Below are positions 35,465 through 46,299 of a stretch of 64,000 nt of DNA, one piece after another. A program made the translations under genes and the position numbers. The stretch spans positions 1 to 64,000 of the forward strand of contig JAALGZ010000060.1 of NCBI GenBank assembly GCA_015227615.1, written 5' to 3'. Position 1 is the first letter of the stretch. Each line of letters begins with the position of its first letter. The DNA comes from Labyrinthula sp. Ha (taxonomy: Eukaryota; Sar; Bigyra; Labyrinthulida; Labyrinthulaceae). Under the pieces are notes generated by a model, which ran no database searches, was not told the DNA's origin, and saw only the letters and a list, made by a program, of their open reading frames with translations.

Positions 35465-36023
35465 TCTTATCTGTGCTTTAGAGTTTGATAGGTTTGGCGA
35501 TTACGTGTCGAGGATATTTTTTATTGTAAACTGTGTCAAGTGGTTGTGAAAGCTGAGCGGTGTAAAATGTAATAAAACCGAGAATCAGTAAGACGCATTT
35601 ATTCAAACATCAGTATATTCCAGGATGCAACTTTTCCGATAGATCTTTCTCTTTGCGTTTTGTTTCATCTACTCTATCAACTTAACCGGAAGAGTATTGG
35701 AACATTCCTTTCTCAATAGCACGCTAGAACGTGCTATATTCACACACTCTTTAGGTATATTTAGCCAAAATAGTTATCTAAACTAACGGTATGGAACGAT
35801 GTACATATCATTGTTTTGCAGTATTGTTAATAAATTTACAATAGTAAGAGATGAATTTCCCAAAATTTCTTATGAACCTTTCCGGGCTATACTTCTATTG
35901 GCAGATCCATTCCCGGAATATCTGCCCTGTGTTCGTCCCCGCGTTCCATAAACAAACAACGTTGTATTGTATCTTGTCCGTTAACCCGAAAAAGAAAACA
36001 AGTTAAACAGGAAAAAGCATAGG
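35465..36023. promoter_or_regulatory. shared divergent promoter ACS-A / CAT2
   Basis: 559 bp between the two ATGs. The ~160 bp next to ACS-A and the ~100 bp next to CAT2 are nearly the same in the second cassette (48271-48967), while the middle has diverged. This marks the conserved ends as the functional parts. Confidence 0.75.
35900..35926. promoter_or_regulatory. conserved dyad GGCAGAT-N13-ATCTGCC
   Basis: A perfect 7-bp inverted repeat with a 13-nt spacer that contains a smaller dyad, ATTCCCGGAAT. The arms are conserved unchanged in the second cassette (48844-48870), and both ends lie 98 bp before the CAT ATG. This is a candidate binding site for a dimeric regulator of both genes. The conserved block continues into TGTGTTCGTCCCCGCGTT. 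Confidence 0.6.
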
Positions 36024-37993
36024 ATGTCAACTAAGAAGAATAATGTAAGTTTAAATAAGGGGGGAATAACCACATATGAGAATCAGAAGTTACTACCAAA
36101 ATTACCATTTGCCTCTTTGAAAGTATCTTTTGCTCTTGGTTTCCTATATATAGACTCTCGAGGATAATTATCTTAGAGCCGTTAAGCCATTAATTGAAAA
36201 GAAGGATTTTATAGAGGAAAAAACAATATTTCAGAGATTTCTGACAAACACAGCTCCAACGTTGTATAGGAAGCTAGAAACCCACCACGCACTTCAGGAA
36301 AACTATGTTCACGATTTCTGGCTTGATAGCTACAAGACAATCCGGGATCCTTTACCGATAAATGTAAACCCCACATTTGTTTTGGAGGATGATCCCACAC
36401 CATTAGGAAATAACCAAGTGATAAGAGCATCAAGCATTCTTCTTTCTTCAATCAAGTTCATAAGTAATTTGAAGAGGGAGACTCTTGAACCAGATGTCTG
36501 GAGAAGAACGCCTTTATGCATGTCTCAGTTCAAGCAACTTTTTGGTACTTGCAGAATACCAAAATCAGGATCAGATGAGATGAAGCATTATCCAGAAAGC
36601 AAACACGTTGTAATTCTTTCGCAAAATGTTTTCTACCACTTGAATGTCCTTGGTACGGAAAATGAACCTATTCTGACTGAAAGAGAGTTGCAAAAGAAGT
36701 TGGACTCAATATTGAAGGACAGTGAAAAATCAAAACCTAGTGATGGATTTGGGGTAGGAGTTCTAACATCAGACAAGAGAGAAGTTTGGGCGAAGGCACG
36801 TGAAAGTTTAATCTCCATCTCAGAGCGAAACAAAAGCGCCTTGGAGCTGATAGACTCGGTATACTTTTTTTCTGTGTTTATTATAGGCTTTGTTTATTCT
36901 TGTATTGGATTCTTGCAAACCTGAAACTGGTGCAGAAGTCAGTAAAAATATGCTTTGTGGAGGAACAAAGTTTGTTAACCACCAAGTTCGTTGGTATGAT
37001 AAGATGCAAGTTATTGTTACAGCAAATGGAAAAGCTGGAATAAATTTTGAACATACCATAGTTGATGGCCATACGGCACTCCGGTTTGTAAGCGACGTTT
37101 TCACAGATACAATTGTTCGGTTTGCTCAGCTGATAAGTGGAAAGAAAAGAGTTATTTCATTCATGCGGAGAAAAAGTGGTCTAGCAAGACGACGATCCTC
37201 TGATCTTGCGAACCAGGTTAAGAGAATCGAATTTGAATTTAATAAAGCCGTTATCCAGTATATAAAAAATGCGGAAGCGAGACTTGCAGATGATATTTTC
37301 TCTCTACAAATTGAAACTTTGGAGTACACGAGATATGGAAGTTTGTTCATCAAAGAGAGTAAGTTTAGTCCAGATGCTTTTGTGCAGGTTGCTATTCAGG
37401 CCGCGTATTTTTCTCTCTATGGTAATGTTGCAAATGTATATGAATCTGTTTTAACAAAAAGATTCATATTAGGCAGAACTGAAGCTGCCAGGTCGCTAAC
37501 TATAGAGTCAGTAAAGTTTGTCAAAGGGTTCTTTAGCGAAAATAATAGTTCAGAAAAAAAGAAAAATCTGTTGAAAGATGCTGTTCAGGCTCATGTAGAA
37601 ATAACAAAGTGCGCTGCTAAAGGGGAAGGAGTAGATCGAACTCTACTTGCACTCAGAGAACTAGCTCGTGCTTCTGGAGAAAAGGTTCCTGATTTCTTCA
37701 ACAGCTTGGGGTATAAGACCTTGAGTAAAAGTGTTCTATCAACTTCAAATTGTGGGAACCCAAGCTTAAGGTTTTTTGGTTTTGGGCCTGTTTGTCAAGA
37801 AGGTTTTGGTATTGGATACATCATAAAAGAAGATTCAATAAACTTTACAATCTCAACAGTTTCAAGACATGCACAAAGATACAGCAAGCATCTTCTTGAA
37901 TATTTAGAACAAGTACACCAAATATTGCTGGAACTAGAACCTACGGAGTTTGAGCGATTAGATTCTGTTCACACTGAATTTGTCAGTACATAA
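36024..37993 (+). CDS. carnitine O-acyltransferase CAT2 (3 exons)
   Basis: Acyl-CoA:carnitine acyltransferase of 636 aa. Exons are 36024-36122, 36154-36858 and 36887-37993; introns are 36123-36153 (31 nt) and 36859-36886 (28 nt, phase 0). The spliced N-terminus reads LPKLPFASLK joined to TLEDNYLRAVKPL, the family signature. Catalytic His324 lies in FEHTIVDG. The AAKGEGVDRTLLAL segment and STS (553-555) followed by RFFGFGPV are present. Phe565 aligns with the chain-length residue Met564 of animal carnitine acetyltransferase. There is no presequence (MSTKKNN...) and no PTS1 (ends EFVST), so it is probably cytosolic. It is divergent from ACS-A and would turn that enzyme's acetyl-CoA into acetylcarnitine. 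The catalytic region and C-terminal third match CAT1; the middle of exon 3 matches CAT3. Confidence 0.95.
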
Positions 37994-38801
37994 TTTACTT
38001 ATATAGCTGCAATTTATTTAATGATTCTTCAAACTAGGCTTAACCTACTTCCCTCTTTCGTGATCCTTAAAGTTTCATCTCATTCTTGCAAGATCTTGGG
38101 AACCTGATGACAAGTCTGTTAAGTTTCCTCAGTCTTTGAGTTTGATAGACCTCAAGACTTTACAATTTTCAAACTTCATTTGAATTGTTGCATAACCTAC
38201 CCCACTTCGAAATTAGTAATCCATTGTCCACGTATACTTCTACAAGGTAGTACTTGTTTGCGTAGGGGTTTATGATGCTTACGCTTGTGGGTTCCGGGTT
38301 GCAGTTCTCAGAACATGTATCTTAACATTTTCACCAGGTGGCGTAATATGTTATTGTTCTATAACTTATGGACATGTTAAAAAATGAAACTGCATTACCA
38401 GCACTACTTACAATAGACAGTGCTGATGGACAACCACCTTCTTAAATTTCTAGTACAAGGGGAATAAATTCTTAGCATGTTGAGCTACCTATTTAATTTT
38501 AGGTAAAGATTTTCAACCACTTCTTTCAGCTCCCGATACTGTCAGTCCTAAGAGGCTAACACTTCCTCCTAAAATGATTAGAAAAAATGCGCCATGAACA
38601 ATTTCTTTGGAAACTGAAGAGAAGTGAAATAGGCTTTAAAAGCAGCTTTGACTAACAGTTCATTTTAGCATATCAGGATCAAATCCTTAATTAATAGTCC
38701 CAGCAAAATGAAGCTGTTGCTAGTTGGTGACAGGGCTGAAGTGAATGTTGGTTTTTCTTGAAACCATTTGGTAATGTACTAGATCAACGTTCTCAAAATT
38801 T
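37994..38801. other. spacer after CAT2 with decayed sequence
   Basis: The first ~45 bp resemble the sequence after CAT3. Beyond that I see only short coding-like patches on the minus strand (for example RELKEVVENLYLKLNR near 38510). They may be the eroded 3' part of the pseudogene that follows. Confidence 0.35.
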
Positions 38802-39524
38802 TCAATAGTTAATTGGTGCCTCTTTTTCCTCGTCAAGCTTAGCCATGGTCATGTTATGAATGCCTTGCGACAAAGAAGGTACATTTTCAAAGACTGTTCT
38901 CTTACTGTAGGGTTTCTTTTTTCTCCATATTAGCTCAGCGAATTGCGATACCAGACAGTAGGGCGCCAGTCTGAAGAAAATCATTCCCAAACCAACTCTA
39001 TTCTGCAATCTGAATCCAAATCTACTGTCCGAACGTGCAGTGTTTATATCGAGTAATAGATTGCTTTTTGCATGGCCCTCTTCTTTAGCTGCACGAATGA
39101 CACTCACAATCCATGCATCATGATCCTCCTTTTCTACAGATCCAGATGATATAAGAGTTTAATTGCCACTGAATCTTCTTGCACGAAGCACAAATCTCAA
39201 AGATATTCTTCTCTTGAGTTTACTTGACAGCCTATAAACCTGTAGTGTTGTGGTAACCATCCTTTAGATCTGGGACTAAAGAGATTGTAATTTGTGTCAT
39301 CGGCAAAGATGACCTGTCTTCCTAACCTAAAAGAACCTTTTACCTTCATACAATATCTTTCTCTTAGGCTTTTTTGACATTGAGTTCATTCCAACAGGTT
39401 CATGAAAGAACTGGTTGACCATGTAGCACGTACAATGCATTGCTCTGCTGATTGTGCCTACTCTCAAATGAAACTCTAAATGCATAAACAAATTTAATCC
39501 TAATGTGATTCTTGTAAGGTTTTA
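38802..39524 (-). pseudogene. broken PH-domain-like gene
   Basis: A minus-strand coding region broken at several places but readable. It starts with an open frame containing VGTISRAMHCTCYMVNQFFH and KKPKRKILYEG, the typical first strand of a pleckstrin-homology domain. A second frame carries QVIFADDTNYNLFSPRSKGW and QHYRFIGCQVNSREEY, matching the central strands. Another ends with SVEKEDHDAWIVSVIRAAKE, which looks like the closing PH helix with its conserved Trp. A 101-codon frame (39107-38802) then runs into a basic tail. At least four frame changes or stops are needed to read through, so the gene is dead. Weaker similar patches continue upstream to about 39860, perhaps a second domain. PH is inferred from pattern, not from a search. 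Confidence 0.5.
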
Positions 39525-42500
39525 GGCTTAAACATAACTGTCCTTAAAAAATCTTAAATGAATTTGAGATAGGTTTAATGAGTCAGCAAATCCCATGTTC
39601 TCTTCGTGGGGGTCCCACCCTCATCTACATGATTGCAATTGGACCAATTTTTCAGTATTCAGATGTGGATACCAACAATTTTTTGTAGTTGGTTACCAGT
39701 AACAAACTTCGATATTTAGTCTTAGAAATCCCTTTCTCTGTTCTCTAGGCGCTCATATGTCACCTTTTCTATTCACTCTGCGAAATGGCATTAAACTTCT
39801 TTTGCCCCCAGCAAGCAGAACCTCTTGCACCTTCATACCCATGAATCTAAGTTTAAGAAGCTGATAAGAAACATGAACCCAAGTTTTAACAGTTAATTTC
39901 TTTTGAGAAGAATTATTAAACAAAGCAGCAGTTTGTTATATGACATAAGTTCCAGCACAGGGGTCATATATGTTTGGTACAGTTGTCCGAGGGTATGTTG
40001 CTTGACAAATTTTAGTGAAGAATGTTAATTCTAAGCAATGACAATTATATCTTACCAAAACATTGCACAATTTACGGGAAGTTTATTCCCAAAAATGAAA
40101 TGTATAGCTTTTTTCTTGTGATTCATGCAGAAGGATAGGGTAGGCCCATTTTCCAGGTACTACTATGCAGAAAAAAAGATTATTTGTGTTGTTTATACTT
40201 CTAAGTTAATCATAGTATTGCCTGAAACCATTTTGTGAGCTATGCTGCAAGAAATTTAAGTCCTACTTGATCCAATCAGACAAATGATAGTCATTTTCGC
40301 ATGCATTGATTTTCTCTACCTGGAATTCTTGCTTGATTTAATAACATATTTAGTATCATTAAATTTACAACTTCGGTGAACATATCTTAGGACTTGGACT
40401 TTTCTATCCTAATAATATCATATTCACGAGAGTGTAAAATGAAATACAATGCGACAATTTACTTACTAAAATTAAAAATGATTAATCTCTTGAAACAAGG
40501 TCAATTTTGTTATCTTCAAAAAAATAGAACGCCTCTACGCGTTATTTTTCAATTATGAACTACCAAAAAACTAGTTGTGTTGGTCTCTAATAGTTTTCAT
40601 ACATGATTCTTTATAGAGAAGCAACCCCATTTAACTTTATAAAATAGATGCTCATCACACTTTCTCTCTTGCTCGTTCCCTTTTTCTAGAATATATAGAA
40701 ATAGGTTTTTTTTCTTGATGCAGTTGGATATATATATATTTTGGGGAAAAATTGTACTTTTTGAATTCCAAATAGATTATCTTGTTTATCTCTCCAATAA
40801 TATAGTGTGAAGCTTCTGAGGCTTTATCCTATAAAAAAGCACTGTGCTGCCTATACCTTTGCATTATATTATTTGTCAATGGAGGCAGGATACTTTTTTT
40901 TGTCTTCAATAGATGAACTTCAAGCATATTAACTGGAATAATAATCTCATAAAAATGTTTATTAACATCTAGTTGTTCAACATAGAATGATTCAAGAGCC
41001 ACTGAAGTATAATTTGTGGAAGCGTTCAAGACGAATATTTTGGCCGCTGAGATCAATAAACGTAGTTATTTTTACATTTGTACAAGATATTTTAACCTTA
41101 GAAGTTAAAATAAATAAGCGAGTGAGGGCAACATAAAAAGTGAAGTGTAAGTTATATAACTCAAAGGTTTTGCATAATTCTGCTAATCATGTATGATTAT
41201 TGCACACCTCATATAGCAACCTCACTTTCAATTATTCAGATTCATCTAGTAACAGCAGTTCCAGATATTGGACATGATTTAAGATCATTTCAGTCTCGTA
41301 AAATAACATATCACATTTCTTTAGGAAGTGTTGCAAGGGTATGAACACGTTTCAACCGAATTAATATGTTACTAGCTTATAATGAAAGAGAATAGTGCAA
41401 TTAAAGAGGTTAGTATCGCATTGCCAATAGATTATAGTGAAATTAGAAAGTAAAGGTCTTAATCAGTTAGGTTTAAAGCAGTTATTAAACTTTTTACAAC
41501 AATTAAGTTACCAAGAAGGTAGGGTGCTATATGTTACAATTGCAAATATCTGGGGGGGTGTTGAAATTGGAAACAATGAAGATAAAATGAAGTATAGGAA
41601 TATACTAATATAAGCAATTAAATCAGATTGAGATATAAAGTTGAATTCCATAATACTAAATTGAGATGGTATCTTTGAGCATAAGAATTGGGGGAAAAGG
41701 AAATCGAGTATTAACCCAACTGAATTATTCTATGTTACAGATGGGCTTCTGATACCCTCCCCTAAATAACCCGAAAGAAAACAAATAGCTATTATTGCGG
41801 AGAATATTCCAGCACTTAATGGATAAATTCACTATAACTTGATATATTATTCCTCATAAAATCTCGAGTCATTACTTTATCAAATATCACAAAATTATGA
41901 CATGTACAAATCCCCGAAAACTTGTTCTATAGACTTACCTAGCTCAACTATCACAAAGTCATGGACAACACAAACATTTTACATAAAACTGAAAAATAAA
42001 AAAAATTAATAATTATAGTTCTTTTCTTCACTGCATATAAGAACTGAAGCCAACACAAATAGTAAACTATATTTAATCTCTCTATTCTAATTCTAGAACA
42101 AGAGGTGCCGTGTATATGCTACGATGTGATGGGTGAGAACTTCTATTTGACATATATATAATGGAATATAACTATAAGGAATATATTTGAGTTATTCTAA
42201 CCACAAATATGATTTAAGGTAGAGTTATAGTCAAAAACTCTATCGAAGTTTATCAACGTTATTGTGACTACTATGTACATGTAAATAAGTTCTCAAAGTT
42301 CCTAATAGAAAAAGGAATCAAATTATTGAACAAAACGTTGTTTGTTCAATTTAAATTTAGCGTTATCTATATTTTGAGCATACGTTATTATTTTAGTATT
42401 AACGATTTTTCCAATAACACGGTTGGCATATTTTGAACATCCAGGACCCGCCGGTTTATTCAGGGTAGGTATGTAACCAAGCTAAGAATAAAACAACAGC

Positions 42501-45500
42501 CATTTAGAGTTAAGACCCAACTTAAGAGACCTTTCTGATGCGAAATAAGAACTGTAGACAAAAAATAATACTATAACCCTATTTGTATGCAACTTATATC
42601 TTTACATTAAGCAGCGAATGCAGTACTCCAGAAACGAAGCCCCTTTTCCTCGTCGACCAACCCATCAATGCAAAATAACCTCCATGCCCTTTAGAGTTAT
42701 TGAATATACGTTATACATCGGGGGAAGTAATTATATTCAAGATAATAATAGTACTACATCAGAAAGTATGACTGTCTATGTTTTATCTTTAAACCCCCCC
42801 CCTCCTCCACTTATTGGCATTGAGCAATTTTTAAGTGTTACTACAAGCCTTCTACTGGGTATTCGTTAAGTATCTCAGAATATTTTCTCACAATATTTTT
42901 CCAGAAATACGAATATCATTCATGATTTTCGAGAAATCTTAAGACTACGTATGAGTTTCCCTCGCGAGTATGACATTGGGTACCATCAATTCCAAAAAAT
43001 ATGGATTTATCAGTATGCTTCTTAGTCACACATGATACAACGTTTAGAGTACTGCTTCCATAAAATGATAAACTAAACATGTTCAATAAATTACCTAGTA
43101 CATAGACTGTTTGACAGGATTCGTTATTTTAAGTATAAGAAGAGAGCAATAAATATCTCTCCCAGTGTCACCCAGGTACAATAAACCTTTATTCTTACTA
43201 CAGACAGCTATAATGTGATCTAACAGGCTTACGGTAGGAAATATACATTAGCTGTGGTTACTTAACCTAAAACTTGTCAAGAGGCCCTCCTCGAAGGCCT
43301 CATTTCTTTCGTTACTGTAATTCGATATTATTTGCAAAGAACATACTGAGGCATGAGAGAATAAAATGTCATATTATTTCCAGAAGAATTTCTTAAAGTT
43401 GAAGTAAAACCAGCAAGAACCGAGTTGAATAAATCAGAAGACGTTTCAGATGTGACTGAAGGTTTGTGGCTTACAAAGTAGAAGATAGAAAAACGAATTA
43501 TCATATTACACCTAAGGATTCTTCCTGAATTTTAGTTTATCTTGGTTAGCCTTTCAAATGAATATAGCTGGGAGTATTTGGAACTAGCCCGTACCAGATG
43601 AATTTCAAGGCTTAGTAAGAGATGCAAATGTTGAATATGACAACAACTCGACCCTCCTGAAGAACAATTTAGATAACGACTCACAGGATTTATTTTAACT
43701 AAGAAGTAAAAGTCGTATGTTTCGTAATTTTGTAGGCTATTTGTATTTAGAACATATAAGCATTAAATATTTAATGTGGTACTTGTCTGAAACCTGTATT
43801 TATCATATTGATTTATTCTTATCAGTTTCCTTAACGTACTTTCTTGTCTGTGAATCAACTAAGCACAGAAGGTAATCTTCTCTGTATGTAAAAAATACTA
43901 AGTTTTCCCGAATAAGGTTTTTTGACTCCGGAGTCATATACTTCAAATTCTCAGTTTCCCAACATTAATGCCCCAAGATCAGTACTATCAAAATCAAGAA
44001 AACGGATCACCAACTAACCCTAAAATAATTGCAGTTTTGTAAAATCTATTTTTTTTGTAAATAATGGGACAAGAAAATATTAATATTTCAAATGGTTAAA
44101 TTTACAAAGATTGAGAAATGAAAGAACAAGTTCTTATTTTTCTCTAAAATAGTTACTGTCATGTCAAAAGCACTCCAGTTTCAAATTATGATTTTAAGAT
44201 AAATCTACATCTTTCGAACTTTGGTACTCAAAATCAATATTCTTTTAACTATAAATACCCTACATCAAACATATGATTATTAGCTTTTACAAATTCATGA
44301 TCCAATCTCTGCTCAAGATGTGGGAAAAGCTTAGACCCAAACTCATATTCATTGAAGATTGACTGGAGAGGGAAGGCTGAGTCATGAGCTATTTTCAAAG
44401 CATATGACAATCAATACTCCAAGAATTAAGTTTGACTAGAAACAGAAGTTAGTGAAGTTACATAAAATAAACAGAATGGAAAACTTTAACATTATTTTTA
44501 CAATGTTTATTGTTTATTTGATATCTTGCATTGTGCTTTACTTAGTTCCCAGCCTCTCGACATTTTACCCAAGTACGGAAAATCGTCATTCTGTACATCT
44601 TTCATTCAGATGAATTATGGTATTTCTTAGGAAATTGTTCCAGCCAATTAAATCAAGTGAAATGAAAACACCGGAGTGAAAACCCCAACCTCTACATAAT
44701 AATTAGGAACAACAAAGCGCTAAACTTTGATATCTTAATAGCTGCCAGGAGTTATAAGAAGAAACTTATATCTGTCTAAAGCTCTCTTTAAGCCTTTCGA
44801 GTTTATTATATAAATGTGCATATCGTCATACGGATCAATATTAAACTGATTTGTCCTAATCTAAGCTACCTAATAAAAAATATAGCCCACAGAGAATTCA
44901 ATCATAGAGATAATATGTCTCAACACATGCGAAGAATTTACGTTCGCAAGATATAAAGTTCTTTTTCAGACGTATAAAAAACTATTTTTTCCCTCTACAC
45001 CTTTTAATATATTTTGTGCAAAGAAACAAAAAAAAGTTGCATTTTGTTGCCAAAATTGCAATTTCTCTTCCGAATTCACCAAGAGAAAAGTACTTGAGAG
45101 ACTGCGGCTAAAGTTAATTAGACTTTCCTTTAATAAAGAATTATAAGGAAGCTTGACTTATAGAAAAAGTAATAAATGCCTGAGAAAAGCTATGAATTTA
45201 GATGTAGGAGCTTTGCAAGTTGCTGCGAACCTGTACAAGTGTCTCCATAAGATGACAGCTTGTGTTGACCATTTCAATAAGGAGCAAAGTGTACTACTTG
45301 AAATTTGAATTACGTTGCAATAGAGAAATAGAGATTACTGTTCACTACACCAAGAAATCTAATCTAGGCAGCCTGGTTTGATTCAGCATAATACATGATA
45401 TACTTCTTTATAAATTAGTCTTAAGGTAACTGTACAGAGTTTGTATTTACCCCACATGAATATATTATTTCTTATTCTGATCATTTTCATATATCAAGAA

Positions 45501-46023
45501 TGGGCAATATATTCCCACTCATTTCAACCTACGTTCAGTTTTTCCACAGAAGCAAGGGTGCAATCTGATATAGTGTCTTAATCATTTATCAAAGAACTCC
45601 TAATGAATGTATGACGGTATCATCTTCTTCGGTATCTTATATAGCATGTTGTACCTATGAGATCTTGCTCCTAGCCACTAAATCATTTCAAAACAAAATC
45701 AATTCTCAAAACCAATATTTGACCCAAATTGATTTCAAACGCAAGATGACATCGAACTAGAATACTGGCTATGCTTAGTAAGTGAGGGAATGATGTCGAA
45801 CGAAATTGCGTGTTTCTTATGTACAAACTTTTAGCCTATCAGCTCTCAATCAAAGTTGATGAGAGATATCCATTTATATTCTTTCTTCTAGGAGTTCTCT
45901 TAAAAGAAAGTTAACTTTCCATATGAACATTGAGCATTACCTGAACATAGTGATAATTGCACATACAGGAATGCAACGTAATTGAGCTAGTAGCACCTTA
46001 GTGTCATATTGGTAAAATTTTAA
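39525..46023. other. gene-poor region between the two cassettes
   Basis: About 6.5 kb without an intact recognisable gene. Apart from the decayed tract at 43365-43698 I see only short frames and homopolymer runs such as C9 near 42794. The frame at 42618-42869 (83 codons, ATG) has no recognisable features. Confidence 0.55.
43365..43698 (+). pseudogene. decayed coding-like tract, unidentified
   Basis: Several adjacent plus-strand patches have a strongly protein-like, acidic composition, for example EEFLKVEVKPARTELNKSED near the start and PDEFQGLVRDANVEYDNNST at 43594 onwards, ending in a stop at 43698. They lie in different frames. I do not recognise the family, and cannot say whether it was a host gene or part of a mobile element. 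Confidence 0.35.
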
Positions 46024-46026
46024 TTG

Positions 46027-46242
46027 AGGGGTGTGTCAGGGGATATTATATCTCTACATTTTCCCATTCTTATACTAAATGGTTTAGCAGAGAAACTCCT
46101 CATTACCCAGGAGTACCCACGGTTTGGCAGCGACACTCTTGAACCTAATTTCTTAGGAACTCCAAACATTATTCTGCTCACAGACAATGGAGCGTCAACT
46201 ACTGCCCTGGGTTCAAATGCGGCTCTTTTCTTAATTTCATAA
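46027..46242 (-). other. open frame without start, downstream of ACS-B
   Basis: A 71-codon open frame on the minus strand, just beyond the ACS-B 3' end, with a protein-like composition (contains EPRAVVDAPLSVSRIMFGVP and SLPNRGYSWVMRSFSAKPFS). It has no ATG at its 5' end, so it is either an exon of an unrecognised gene or the tail of a dead one. The opposite strand is also open (46024-46242). Confidence 0.3.
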
Positions 46243-46299
46243 GACTTAGTTTAAATATAATAAATATTGTATATTTCAAGAAAGTTCAGTTCCAAATAC

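Larger units (their letters stand above)
33420..38040. repeat. duplicated ACS-CAT block, copy A
   Basis: About 4.6 kb carrying ACS-A, the shared promoter and CAT2, repeated in the same orientation at 46240-50985. Similarity extends about 70 bp beyond the ACS stop codon and about 45 bp beyond the CAT stop codon, then ends. Divergence is patchy: some stretches of hundreds of bases are almost identical while neighbouring ones clearly differ. Confidence 0.9.

Noticed and set aside
36209-36451. Minus-strand frames inside the CAT genes (also 49153-49395, 36820-37104, 49764-50048, 23678-23962)
   Set aside because: They overlap proven CAT exons in antisense and recur only because the CAT copies are similar.
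39250-39330. FADDT motif resembling a reverse-transcriptase active site
   Set aside because: The flanking residues follow the PH-domain pattern instead, and no other polymerase motif is nearby.
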